A DNA stretch of 64,000 bases, from positions 186,001-250,000 of the forward strand of contig JAQFVV010006473.1 of assembly GCA_028023455.1 (NCBI GenBank), written 5' to 3'. Positions 28,181 to 39,480 of the stretch are shown piece by piece. The stretch comes from Epiperipatus broadwayi. Taxonomy: Eukaryota > Onychophora > Udeonychophora > Euonychophora > Peripatidae. The first letter of the stretch is position 1, and each line of letters opens with the position of its first letter. Made by a program: the position numbers and the translations under genes. Below the pieces are notes generated by a model. It had not been told where the DNA came from. It worked only from the letters and a program-made list of their open reading frames with translations, and searched no databases.

Positions 28181-28220
28181 AGCTCTGATGATGATTGCAG
28201 TGCAGTTGAAACTGTTAGTT
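28181..28220 (+). ncRNA. hammerhead ribozyme motif with undamaged core
   Basis: AGCT (28181-28184), CTGATGA (28185-28191), one spacer base, stem II GATTGC/GCAGTT (six pairs, two of them G-U), GAAA (28208-28211), short stem III ACTGT, cleavage U at 28216 and AGTT (28217-28220), which pairs with AGCT. All conserved catalytic bases are present. Stem III is minimal, which in Penelope-associated hammerheads is known to favour a dimeric fold (family knowledge). The unpaired base before stem II is unusual. Confidence 0.65.
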
Positions 28221-28275
28221 TTGATATAAATAGAGAGTATTGATAAAGTGTTTAAGAAAATTGTAAATGGTATGA

Positions 28276-31200
28276 TTCTATATTCTAATGTTATAAAATT
28301 TAATGATTTTTTAAATTCTTATAAAATGAAACTCTAAACATATTAGCAACTTCTACTTATAAATATTTTCCAGAATTTGTTTCAATATATATAATTAACT
28401 TTTATATAACCAATTCTAAATCCATTTTTTAATTGATTTGAATCAAAAGTTACATATAGGTGATCAATAATGATCTGAATAAAGATCTTGTATAGAAATG
28501 TAAGAAATTTGACATGTTTACAATTTTTAATATTGCTTTTTCATCTTTTTTAAATATCTATATTACAACTGTCCTCTTCCAGTCATCTGATACATCATTA
28601 TTGTTTAAATGTACATAGTTTTGCTAACAGTTTTTGTATTTCTTTACATTCTGCTTTTAAAATATCAATAATAATACTGTCATTTTCTGGAAATTTTCTC
28701 ATCATAGATTTAACTGCACATTTTATCTTTTAATTTAAAATATACAACATTTTAAAAGATGTCATAATTTTACAAGCAATTTTTTGATATCATTATCTTT
28801 TCTTTTAGCAATATTTCCACTATTTTTTATTACCAAAATTTAATCTTTTCAAAACAAAAAATTGTTTCTATTTTTTTAGAGTTTTGTTTCCTTCTAAAAC
28901 TTTTTTTACCTTTTTATAGTTATATTTTCTCATGCTACCATTGACTCTTTTTCACATCATTTTAGAGAATTATAATATTCAACTTTCCTAAGAAACTTTT
29001 TTGAATAATTTTATATTTTTTTCTTTTTTACATATTGTCTGTCTTGTCTCAATCAAAATTTCACCCATGAATTGTTGCTTTTTTGGTAACCTTCTATTTG
29101 TGTAGAAGTTTCTAGTAGAGTTTCAATTATCTTTTTATTATTTGCATTCAAGTGTAAGTTTTAAAATGGCCAGGGATATAAAGGTGTTAATATTGTCATT
29201 ATAAAAAACTTTTTATTTATTATTGTACTAACCTATGTTTTGCATTTGCTAATCTAGATAATTATTTTCTGTGTTGAATTTATTAAATAAATTAGAGTTT
29301 TAAAATAAATATTTTCTATTGATGACAATATAATCCAGCTCTATTTTACATTCATTTATGTGATTCTATATTTATTTTTGTTTAATATTTTTCTCCATAT
29401 AAAATTCATAATATATAGTTTTTATTCATATACATTAAATAAATATATATCATTTTTTTGGTTTTGTCTTTATAAACAACATTATTTTTATCTTTCAATC
29501 ATTTTCAAAATTTAGAATGTTATTTAAATAAAATCATATATATTTAAAAATCTTCTACATCTTCATCACAATAATAACTGATTATGGCACAAAGCTGTAT
29601 TTGATATTTTCCATTTAGTTTAGTAAATATTTTTCTTACTCTATCAGATATATCACAAATTCCACAATGATATTTTTCTATCTTTTTTTTCATAACAAAT
29701 ATCACTGAAATTGTGCTTTTATATTTAATCACAATTTTAGTTTTAAAATCAATGGCCTTTTTGATCTTGTTTAACATCACAAAGGATTATCAAGAGCTCA
29801 TCAATACATAACAACTTATGTCTACAATCAGTGAATTTATAGTACTCTCAACTTTTGGTCATCAACTGCTTCTTTATCTGATGACTTTACAATTTTTACA
29901 AAATGAGAGTCATAATTATTTTTGTCTATCATGTCAGTAAAAACAAAGATAACCAGTATTTGCGCTTATATAAATGGATTTATTCTGTGGTCTATTAAAC
30001 CCTATCAATATTGTAATTAAAAACTATCATTTGAATGGACATATTAAGATCATATATATGAGGGGTCAGAGTGACTTAAGATCAGCATGGATATAATGAC
30101 AATATTGATATCAATAAGGATTTGAGAATTACATCATCAAATTTTCAATGGTAGGATGGCTCCAGAATTGGATGGTGGAAAAAATTGAAGCCTGCCTATT
30201 AAAGTTTAAAAATTTACTATCTTAATATAAACTGAGCACTGATTATATATGTGTGTGGGAGATGATAATCTGGACAACTGATAAGTGGCAGATCAGAATA
30301 AAATATGTATATCTTTTTTACATGTGTGTGATAATCTGTATCAGTTATTTAAGATGGAATGGATAGCTGAACAAAGCTTGAAAGTCTGTATTCAAATTCC
30401 CTTTAATTACATTAAAAACTAATATGCAGCACCTGCTTTATTTTGGTCTAAAATTCAGATGTAAAATTTCGTAAATTGTTGACTGTTGCATACTGGTAAA
30501 ATTTGTTGAATATATATATGACAAAAGGATTAAGAATAATTGTATATCTATTTACAAGAACAATTAGAGACTAACAAGATTGGTTACAAGATAATTGCCT
30601 ACGAAAGTTCTGAGCTTGCATGAGAACTTAAAAAAATATTTTCAAAACTATTAAGTCTACCGTGGACTTAAATACAAGTCATTTATTTTTTTTAAAGCAG
30701 TAGTTACTACTCAAGGAGACTCATAATTATAGTAAATAAATAATCGGTCAAAGAAAATTTGTTTCATAAGTTAGATAGAAACAAACAAACAAACAAAAAA
30801 AAAACACAACAGTATATATTTGTTCAATTTTTCTCCCGAATTATCACATGATGATGGGAATTAAATTGTCCTTTTTAAATTAAAAGTTTAAATAAAAATA
30901 ATGAAATTAAATTTTGGATTATGCAAATCTATTTATTTTTTTAAAAGTATCATTTGTTTAAACTTTCAGTATTTGACAATAAAATAAATCTTTATATATA
31001 TTTGCAGTAAATATTATAAATTGTAATATATTTTTATTTAAATGCTAAATTTTCGCAAAATAAAAATGAATTTTATAAACTTTAAAATAAATATAAAATT
31101 CATTTTAATACAAAGTAATTTTATAAAATGCCAAAGCAATTTTAGAAAATAATCATTAAAAAAAAGAAAATGCAAAATTATCAAAATTAATTTTTCACAC

Positions 31201-32590
31201 ATTAACAGTATGCTGGAGGAAAACAATTATTTACTCATCAAGTCCTCTGAAAATAAAAAAATGAAATAGAGCAGAGCACAAGCAATTAGATCTTTAAAAG
31301 ACCAAACACAGATACAGTTGGGTTATGTCTTCTTCTCTATAACTGTAATGGCAGAATATTACAAATATGTTATTTTTATAATAAACAAAAATAGATATTT
31401 ATTTGCTTCATCCAGATTAACCAAATCATTATCTTGTAATTGACAATAGCTAGATACCTATTTTATAGTCATTATTAGATAACTACTTAAGTCATCATAA
31501 ACTGAAAATATAAAAAAATATCCAAAACTCTATCTGGTCCTAATTTTTTAAAAATTTTACATAATCCTGATCTGAGTTTCAAGTCATGAGAATGAAAAGT
31601 AGATGCAATGATCACAATACCACAATGCATTTCTAAGTCTTATAATTCCTTTAAATTGATTATTTATTTGATTTACAAAATATAATAGTCAAAATTAATA
31701 ATAAAAGTATGGTCTGTATTTTCTGCTTTGAAGTTGATTGAGCAAATATAACTTTATTTATATGTAAATGGTCTAATATTAAATACCATGAAAGAAAATT
31801 AACTATTTTATTATTATAAATCTATTGAATAAATTTTTATTATGCATTTTTACAAAAACTGTTGATCGTTTTTAAAATTTCACTTATTATAAAATATTAT
31901 TTTACCAATGATGTATAGTGAAATTTGCCATCTTTGGAAAAAAGACAAATGGTTTTGATAAAAGTACATGATAAAGATTTATTCAATATATTTAGAGTAA
32001 TAAGATATTAGCACCAATTTACATATACATAAAGTTACATTTGCCCAATCAGCTGCATAATAAAAACACACACTTTTAAAACTTTCTTTTTATCTATTTT
32101 TATTCATTTTTCAATATTTATTATTTTCAAAATGTAATCATATGAACAAGTCATTATTAAAAATTAACGTTTTATGCTGTTTTCCTTTTTTAAATTTCAT
32201 TACATTAGAAAATGTATTTAGGCTTCATTTTTTTTCATAATTTTTTTTTGCTTGCATTATTCTTTAACATATTTGATCTTATAATCATGTTAAGACTTTT
32301 AAAATTAATTTTTATAGTTTTTTACAATTTCCAAACAATTCAATTTCAATATCTTTGGTTCTTATATGATAATCGTCAAACATTTTGCTTTTTTATCAAT
32401 AAACAGTTTACTCAAAAATATAATAGAATTTTGTTGTGGAAGTTTATATGAAGTTTTAGCATCCCGGAAGTGATAGAATTTCCCTCTACAATTGACCACT
32501 CTATTACTGATCAAAAATATCTTATACTTGTTAGCAGATAATAGTTTATCTGTTAACATATATTATTAAATAATAATGTCTTCCTGCTCC
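28276..32590. other. AT-rich spacer, no gene seen
   Basis: Frames at 29544-29780, 31038-31226, 32212-32451 and 32362-32559 have no recognisable domain and look like chance. The block 30030-30420 is slightly less AT-rich and shares an AAAGCTTGAAAGTCTG-like word with the hairpin at 35.0 kb, so it may be an old repeat. Confidence 0.4.
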
Positions 32591-32604
32591 ACTACATATG
32601 TTGT

Positions 32605-32681
32605 ACTACTACTACTACTACTCCTACTCCTACTCCTACTACTACTACTGCTACTACTGCTGCTACTGCTACTACTACTAC

Positions 32682-32754
<73 letters not shown>

Positions 32755-32757
32755 TTC
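32605..32757. repeat. compound microsatellite: (TAC)n with CTC/TGC variants, then (TAT)n
   Basis: An impure ACT/CTC/TGC block of about 75 bases passes into a pure ATT run. All long frames across it are artefacts. Confidence 0.95.
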
Positions 32758-34333
32758 TGATTGATGTTGTTATTTTTTAAAGAAAATACCAAATGCATTC
32801 AGATTCTTAATTTATTATCACTAATATTTAGTCATATAATCTTTAAAAGCTTTAGATTTTATATACCCTCTTCAAACAATTATTAATAAAAATATCAAAA
32901 ATAATAATTGTATTATACAACTTCTGAACATAAATACTTTACAAATTTTTATTTTTATTTATCATTTTGAATAAATAGTATCTAATCTGATTTCTAGTTA
33001 TGTTTTTATTTTTTTAAATTGTTTAAATAAAATCTTAATTTTTTTTTTTTTGATATTTTTATATTATTAAGAATTATTGCTGATAAGGGATAATTGCTAT
33101 GAAGAATCATAGGTAAATTATTCATTAGTAATATTTAAATAATTTACTTTCTTATTATTTCTGTGGAATTCATTAAATGTGAACTATAATAATTAATATA
33201 TTTTTACATGAAAGCACAATATTTCTTCACTTTTGACCACAATGAATAATATCTTACCATCTAATAACTTATAATTTCTACAAATATTTAAAATTATTAT
33301 CTATACATATTTTGCAGAAAATATTATAGATTTAGTGATTATAGCATTTTAAAACTATGCTCATGATCTAAAATTCAAATCTAGCCGACAATTGAAAATA
33401 TTTGTTAAAAATCTTAGAATTTTGCAAGTATGCTTGAAAAACCAAACTATAAATAATTCAAATATTACTTGAATATTGATTGATAAATAGATGTTTAACT
33501 ATTTTTGTTAGGAAAAAAATTAATCAGGCAATCAAGAGAAAACAGATGAGTATGATTGGATTGATTATAAAGAAAGAAAAAACATGTTTTTTACATTTTA
33601 TTTACAATAATTTAAGATGGTGTTGTTCATCTACAGATATTGAGATACTGACTTAATTTACTAGATTTTACACATTTTTAATTTCCAACATTTAGTTTTA
33701 TACTACCATCTACTACTTTTTATTTATATCTCCATATTATCTTTTGTTTTATCAAAATATTGCATTTATCTGGATGTTTGCTTTGATGATTATAAGAGAA
33801 TAAAATTTATTTATTTTAATTTGTTTATTTAATTATTTTTAGACACACATATTTTTCTAAGCACATAATTTACATATAGAATTATAATTAATGAATAAAG
33901 AATATAGAAACAATTCAATTCAATAATAATAGAGAACATATTCTAGTAAAAATGTTACAGTGGATATGTTTAGAAAAAGTCAATGAAAAACTATTCCAGT
34001 AGTGATCTTATAGTTTCAAGATTGAACACATCAGTTCATTATGACTGCTTATATAAAAAGTATACTCAAACTATAGTCTGAAATATAGATATATTTGAGA
34101 CAAGATTATGGGATATCTAAAAAATAGAAAATAAAAAATTGAGTTTTGTATACTGGAGGCAGACATAAACATAATAGTATATGCATTTTTTTAAGTTCAA
34201 AAATTAAATTTTTTTTATAAATGGCAATTGCTGGTTGGATTAAAATATTAATATTTATTTAATAGTCCATTCTTCAATACTTCCAGTTAATAGTCACAAT
34301 ATTGATGAAATTATACAGGAAGAAATGATTATG
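32758..34333. other. AT-rich spacer, no gene seen
   Basis: Nothing recognisable in either strand. Confidence 0.45.
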
Positions 34334-34465
34334 CAATAATAAAGATAAACATCGTGAAAATCCTAAATGAACTAAAAACTGATAAGCACAAAGAGGGGAC
34401 AATAATAAAGATAAACATCGTGAAAATCCTAAATGAACTAAAAACTGATAAGCACAAAGAGAGGA
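34334..34465. repeat. two tandem copies of a 66-bp unit
   Basis: CAATAATAAAGATAAACATC begins at 34334 and again at 34400, and the 66-base units are almost identical. Because 66 is a multiple of three, the minus-strand frame repeats its peptide, but there is no sign of a gene. Confidence 0.9.
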
Positions 34466-34800
34466 TAACATTATTCCATCATTGAAAACCATCATAAAAG
34501 AACGTTTTTAAAAATTATTTATGTAAAATTATGTACACATAAAAATGATATAAAATTATTGTATCTAATTTTTTAAAAAATATTAATTTATAAAAATTTC
34601 ATATTTTTATTAAAATCCTGGTCAAAAAAGTTCATCATTGCTCTATTTTTCTATAATCTTATTGTTATCATATCGTGCTATCTTTACTTAACTTAACACA
34701 TAATTTAATACAAACTTTATTCTAAAAAAATACTTTTTAAATAAAACAATGGTTAAATTTTACAAACATATACACAATATTTTTTTTAAATATATGTCAA
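34466..34800. other. AT-rich spacer, no gene seen
   Basis: No frames or repeats of note. Confidence 0.4.
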
Positions 34801-34807
34801 AGCATTG

Positions 34808-34838
34808 ACCAAGAAGCAAACCCAGGCCAGCTGCTTAG
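34808..34838 (-). repeat. inverted partial copy of the 3' half of the tRNA-Gly-like sequence
   Basis: The stretch AAGCAAACCCAGGCCAGCTG and its surroundings are the reverse complement of the T-arm side of the tRNA-like sequence at 34845-34911. Together the two can fold into a hairpin. Confidence 0.7.
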
Positions 34839-34844
34839 AAAACA

Positions 34845-34911
34845 ACTTTGGTGGTCTAGCAGTTAGCATAGCTGCCTTCCAAGCAGCTGGCCTTGGTTTG
34901 CTGCCCAGACA
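34845..34911 (+). pseudogene. tRNA-Gly(UCC)-like sequence, pseudogene or SINE head
   Basis: TGGTCTAGCAGTTAGCATAG matches the D-arm/A-box of metazoan tRNA-Gly-UCC. The anticodon stem GCTGC/GCAGC (34871-34875 / 34883-34887) is perfect and encloses CTTCCAA with anticodon TCC. The T arm has GGTTTGCTGCC where GGTTCGATTCC is expected, and the 3' acceptor strand does not pair with the 5' one. A functional tRNA is therefore unlikely; a tRNA-derived SINE or pseudogene fits. Confidence 0.7.
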
Positions 34912-34996
34912 ATGCTTTAATATATATGTATATATATATATATGTTAAGTACAATTTTAGTATATAGAATTAGATGTATTTAGACGATATTTGAAC

Positions 34997-35044
34997 CCAG
35001 ACTTTCAAGCTCACTATAGTGACTGAAGGGAACTTGAAAGTCTG
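34997..35044. repeat. short hairpin
   Basis: CCAGACTTTCAAG and CTTGAAAGTCTGG are perfect reverse complements around about 20 bases. The preceding TGTATTTAGACGATATTTGA is echoed at 53.95 kb before another (TA)n tract. Confidence 0.8.
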
Positions 35045-35053
35045 GATCTCTAA

Positions 35054-35054
35054 A

Positions 35055-35094
<40 letters not shown>
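35054..35094. repeat. (AC)n(AT)n compound microsatellite
   Basis: About 13 AC units followed by about 8 AT units. Confidence 0.95.
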
Positions 35095-35190
35095 GATCCT
35101 AGATGAAGCTTTATGAATAGCTCCTAACAAGCTTTTGTTTACATAAATGCCAAGAGAGATAGAATTCAAAATCTCTATCATTGTCACCCA

Positions 35191-35237
35191 TCTCCAGACC
35201 AGCTGGTTTCGAGCTTATTGGCTCCTGTCAGTGAAGG
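35191..35237 (-). ncRNA. hammerhead motif with perfect stems but changed core
   Basis: On the minus strand: CCTTCA, CTGACAG (the GA of CUGANGA changed to AG), stem II GAGC/GCTC around CAATAA, GAAA, palindromic stem III ACCAG/CTGGT, C and TGGAGA pairing with CCTTCA. All three stems are preserved, but two core purines are changed, so activity should be lost. Confidence 0.55.
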
Positions 35238-35551
35238 TTTGTTAGGAGCTATTGGTAAAGCTCCACCTAGTGATCATAAAATGCAAGCTTAAGGCAAGTT
35301 ACAAAATTTATAACTTGTTTTGATTATTATAAATGTACCTTTGAAGGTTTTTTCAATGATATATATTTCAGAGGCTTTTACTAAATGGTGAAACTGAACT
35401 GATTTCAGGCCCATATAGCTATCTAGTTTGTTAATCTGGATTTGAAGACATTACATGTCTGATAAATTTCATGCTTTCAAACTGATAGAAACATGTTTGA
35501 TAAGTGCTGACTTTAGAGTTGGTATTTAGATCTAGTTTATAGTCTCCCAAG

Positions 35552-35598
35552 CCTTCACTGATGTGAGCCAATAAGCTTGAAACCAGCTGGTCTGGAGG
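35552..35598 (+). ncRNA. hammerhead motif, single core change (CUGAUGU)
   Basis: CCTTCA (35552-35557), CTGATGT (35558-35564), stem II GAGC/GCTT around CAATAA, GAAA (35579-35582), stem III ACCAG/CTGGT with no loop, TC (35591-35592) and TGGAGG (35593-35598), six pairs with the first strand including one G-U. CCCA/TGGG extends stem I further out. Only the last core A is altered (to T). Comparison with the minus-strand copy implies a fully canonical parent. Confidence 0.6.
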
Positions 35599-35750
35599 TG
35601 GGTGACAACAGTAGAGATTTTGAATTCTATCTCTCTCAGCATTTATGTAAACAAAAGCTTGTTAGGAGCTATTGGTAAAGCTTCATCTAGTGATCATAAA
35701 ATGCTTAAGGCAAGTTATGAAATTTATAACTTTGTTTTGATTATCATATA

Positions 35751-36469
35751 TATATACACCTGGGTCTCGTTTTACGTGATAGATAGGTTCCTCAGAAAAC
35801 ACGTGCAAACGAAATCATGCAAAAATAGATGTAACTTACATTGAAAAAGGGGGATGTGGTCTGTGATTTTTCAAAATTCGCATAAAAGCAAAGCACCAAC
35901 ATAAAATTACTTTAAAATTCGTGCAAAAAAAATAAGAAACTAACATATGACTAATAAAAAATTTCAAATTTGAAAAAAAAATGATATAAGACAAACTTTT
36001 TTTAACTATAATATTTAATTTTATTCAAAATAATATATTTTTATGCATAATTTACAGTACAGTAATTTAAATCGCTATTTGCCCAAAAAAGACGTTCGTT
36101 TGCAAATAAGTAAAAAATCAGATTCTCATGTGATGTGATGTGATGTATTTGGCTTCTCATTAAACAAGTCAAGAATATCTCAGCAGTTATTCTCACAAGA
36201 GGAAATACAATTAGTGCCAAATTCACTCTCATGTTGTGTTAATGGTTTTCTGTTGATGACAACGATGATTTTATTAATTGTTTATGAACTTAGACTTATT
36301 ATAATAAAAAGACATTTATTCACCACTGCTGGGAAAAATTTAATTAAAACTAACAACTAAAAATTAAATTCTTATTTTTGTCTTTAATTTTCAATTCCGT
36401 TTAAAAATCAAATTTTACCTCACATTAATTTCAAGTCGTCGTAAGTAATTTTTAAATTGTTAATTACAA
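35751..36469. other. unclassified sequence with a GC-richer head
   Basis: 35757-35900 contains CGTTTTACGTGATAG, AAACACGTGCAAACGAAATC and CGTGCAAA repeats, unlike its AT-rich surroundings; it may be a non-autonomous element of unknown family. 36041-36232 on the minus strand has a short frame without a domain. No GIY-YIG domain was found between here and the PLE reverse transcriptase stop. Confidence 0.35.
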
Positions 36470-37552
36470 TTAAAAATCAGATTTTAATGTCTTAGGATAC
36501 CTCATATTGAGCAATCTATTATATAAAATACTATTATTTTGTTGAAGAAATTTCTCATCATTACAAATCCTCTTCATCCTTAAGAATTGACTATAAGGAA
36601 TATTAGCCTTTAAATGTTTAGGATGGTTACTATAAAAATGTAGATAGCGGTTATTATCAGTTGGTTTCTTATATACAGTAGTAATAAGAACTCTATTAGT
36701 GTAAATAACTTCAACATCAAGAAAATGAGCAATTGATTTTGAAAAATTCATTGTGAAATTAATATGTTTATTAAAATTATTTAAATAACTTAAAAAATTA
36801 TGAAGTTCAACTTCACTATGCGGCCATATCATGAAAAGGTCATCTATATATCTAAGCCAAGTGTGAGGTTTCAGCTTAGCATTATAAAGTATAGAGTACT
36901 CCAGTTTTGACATAAAAATATTCGCATAACTTGGTGCTATCTTTGTACCCATTGCAGTACCTTGTTTCTGTAAATAGTATCTAGAATCAAAAGTAAAAAA
37001 ATTATTTCTTAAAACCAAATATATTAATTCAACCATAGTAGTAATAAGACCATGATCATACTTTCTATCTTGTAAAGCACATTTAATAGCCTCAACTCCA
37101 TCATCATGAGGTATATTTGTGTATAATGATACAATATCCAAAGTAATCAAAAAACAATCAACTGGTAATTCAGATTTAATATTTTCTAACACACAAAGAA
37201 AATGAGTAGTATCTTTAACATAAGAATTAAATGATGGTGGAATAAATTTAATAATATTATCAACATATGCTGAAATATTTTCTGTAGGACTACCAATACT
37301 AGCTACAATAGGTCTGCCTGGACAACCAGGTTTATGAATCTTTGGCAAAATATAAAAACTACTAGGATGAATTTTGGTTGGTACTAAAAAGTTATATACA
37401 TTATTATTTATAAGACCCCTAGCTCTCATATCTTTTAAACTAAAAAGTATACCCTTGAATAATGAATTAATAGTGGTTAGTGAAATAGGCTCATAAAAAT
37501 TTTTATCATCTAAAAGCTCCAGAGCTTTTTTAACATAATCATCTTTATTCAT
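36470..37552 (-). pseudogene. Penelope-like reverse transcriptase
   Basis: The 360-residue frame shows FYILPKIHKPGCPGRPIVAS, TLDIVSLYTNIPHDDG, KQGTAMGTKIAPSYANIFM, the catalytic LRYIDDLFMIW near residue 235, FLDVEV and VYKKPTDNNRYLHFYSNHP. This motif series is diagnostic for Penelope-like RTs (related to telomerase). Just upstream (37555-37600, another frame) lies IIIKPADKGGS, the conserved block preceding the frame's MNKDDY; a one-base deletion near 37559 separates them. The stop follows RYPKTLKSDF without the usual linker to an endonuclease. Confidence 0.85.
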
Positions 37553-37780
37553 AATTACTATGATCCACCTTTGTCAGCTGGTTTTATAATAATATCCTGT
37601 CTTTTCACTAAATTACGTAATGCATTCATCTCTCTCAATGCTAAATTACTCTTACACTTACTATGTTGTTTAAGTCTAATTTCATTAATAATATCCTGAT
37701 ATACATTATCAATGTACGTATCTAATAACACATTCCTTTGATGTGGTGGTGTCCAATCAGGTCATAATTTTCCAATAGTA

Positions 37781-38371
37781 TCACATTCTTGGTCTCCAAA
37801 AAATTCTCTTAATCTTAAGCCTTCTTGAAAAATTATCTAAATCCTGATGAATTTTAAATTCATTTTTTTGATAAAATGACTGAACTGTAGGGCAAAAAGA
37901 TAAACCTTTATTTAACAGTGAACATTTGGCCTCACTAAGATTAATGTTAGTTAGATTAATCACATTGTTTTCCTTATTAGCTAAACATAAAAAGTCATTG
38001 CTATAAATATTTGAGTTAGATTTATTAGTATTTGTATTTCCAGAAACTAAAATATTGTTAGTGCATTCAGAAGAATCTGTAACTCTATGAACCAATGCTA
38101 AACCAGCATCACTATTAAGAACAGATGGTAACATTTCAGCACAATCTAATGAATGTGAAGATGATATAAATGATTGATCAGTATCAATTGGAATCATATC
38201 CGATGTAGAAATATCTGACACAGTATGATTATCAGAAGTCATACAATTAATTAGTATTTGTGACTGATTAGTAACTAATTCAAATCTTGGCTCATTACCC
38301 ATAACTTTGAACCAATGATACATTTTATTATGAAATTTCTTCACCAATAACTTCTCTCTCAAAAAACCCAT
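37781..38371 (-). pseudogene. Penelope-like ORF, region N-terminal to RT
   Basis: The last 60 residues (NLTNINLSEAKCSLLNKGLS, FCPT, QDLDNFSRRLKIKRIFW) match the conserved N-terminal segment of PLE proteins (NLS ... LL.KGLNFCPT ... FSRRLRLK). The first 130 residues are Ser/Asn-rich and not recognised. Reading on toward the RT needs a frame change near 37790, and the intervening 37600-37780 stretch has stops in each simple reading. Confidence 0.7.
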
Positions 38372-39112
38372 TCCTGTAATTCCTTCTGTTCATCTATATT
38401 CATTAAATTACAACTACCAAAATGTATAATTTCTTTTTCAATTAATTTAAGTCTTACCAAAAATGCATCTTTCAAAATATGTATTAATGCAACAGATGCT
38501 TCTCTTATTGTATTATCCCATTTAATTGCATGTTCCCTAGGAAATTGGTCTATGTTAGCAATAATTTTTATTCTGAGGCCTTTAGGAATTATGTTATTGT
38601 TAATAAAATATGCAAAATTACTAATATGTTGTCTATATCTAACTAATTTATCATATAATTTCCTAAGTTTAAGAAACGATGTACTATGTAATGTTTGTCA
38701 ATTACTTATAACCTGCTTATTATTTAGACATCTAGAAAAACGTTTAGGGATTGCCCCTGTATTAATTAATGTTAGACCCTGTAAATGTTGTTTACTAGAA
38801 TAATCCCTATTAATATCAAACTCTGTATCTACGCTAGATATTGTATTAAAATCAGTGCCAATTATCAATCCATTATCTATTTGGTTAACTACACCCACCT
38901 CTAAATTACCCAGATCTCCTTTACCACCATCTATATGTTGATCTGAAGCAGCAAAACCATCAATCTGTTGAACATCAGAAATAGTCATTGTTAAAAAGTT
39001 CTTCTGTTTGGAAATGTTACAAATTATATCATCCAATGAAAGGTCTAAAGAATCATCTTTACATTGAGTATGATCTTCTTTAAAAACTTTTGGAGATCTA
39101 TCCCATAATGAT
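38372..39112 (-). pseudogene. Penelope-like element, upstream coding remnant
   Basis: Two frames are involved. 38698-39036 opens with DDIICNISKQKNF and, read without requiring ATG, stays open to the element border at 39112. From 38700 down to 38390 another frame gives LRKLYDKLVRYRQHISNF and FINNNIIPKGLRIKI, which resembles the N-terminal helical region found upstream of RT in some animal PLEs. The exact function is unknown. Confidence 0.5.
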
Positions 39113-39156
39113 TTTTTTTGTTGTTTTTATATATATCATCAACCATTATCAATCCA

Positions 39157-39474
39157 CTACAGGATGAATGTCTCTCCAAGTTCAATCCATCTTCTCTGAT
39201 CTTTAGTTTCTCTTCTCCACATCATCTCTGCACACTTTCTTATTTCATCCATCCATCTAACATGTGGTCTTTTTCTGGGTCTTTTACAATATCTTGGAAT
39301 CCAGTTTAAGATTTCAATTGTCCATCTATTATAATCTCTTCTAGCAATATGTCCAACCCAAATCCACTTCAATCTTTTAATTTTTTCAATGAGGTCAGTA
39401 ACACCTATTTGTTCTCTTACCCACACATTGTGTTTTTGATCTCTTCTTGTTACTCCCAACATGCATTTCTCCAT
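39157..39474 (-). pseudogene. RTE LINE reverse transcriptase C-terminal region
   Basis: The 105-residue frame has MEKCMLGVTRRDQKHNVWVR, RLKWIWVGHIARR and RPHVRWMDEIRK, the conserved C-terminal landmark series of RTE/BovB-type LINE ORFs. It follows the RT core (39481-40254) after a one-codon-scale frameshift near 39478. Confidence 0.85.
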
Positions 39475-39480
39475 ACTTCT

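Larger units (their letters stand above)
27744..28275. repeat. large palindrome, about 230-bp arms, carrying paired hammerhead motifs
   Basis: The left arm (27744 to about 27990) and right arm (about 28040-28275) are reverse complements with scattered differences, around a small loop. The inner part is pure AT-rich sequence with a repeated ATTTAAGAATAAAGTAATAAAATG-like block. The outer part of each arm holds one hammerhead, pointing outward. The structure is far longer than a usual MITE hairpin. Confidence 0.8.
35095..35750. repeat. inverted and direct repeat block with two opposed hammerhead motifs
   Basis: 35095-35237 is the reverse complement of about 35552-35700. In addition, 35240-35330 and 35655-35745 are direct repeats (GTTAGGAGCTATTGGTAAAG start). 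The layout suggests one element in inverted double copy with shared flanking parts. Each inverted arm has one hammerhead. The PLE reverse transcriptase region lies less than 1 kb to the right. Confidence 0.75.
36470..39112 (-). mobile_element. Penelope-like element, RT region, frameshifted and lacking GIY-YIG
   Basis: Minus-strand coding sequence in at least three frames runs from 39112 down to 36470: an N-terminal region (38372-39112), a region ending in the NLS...LLNKGLSFCPT motif (37781-38371) and the RT (about 37780-36470). The 5' side is cut exactly where the RTE element ends. The C-terminal GIY-YIG endonuclease that usually follows the RT is not seen before spacer begins, so the 3' side is either truncated or of an endonuclease-less type. 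Confidence 0.8.

Noticed and set aside
34274-34495. Repetitive peptide frame
   Set aside because: It results from a 66-bp tandem duplication in spacer; no codon signal beyond that.
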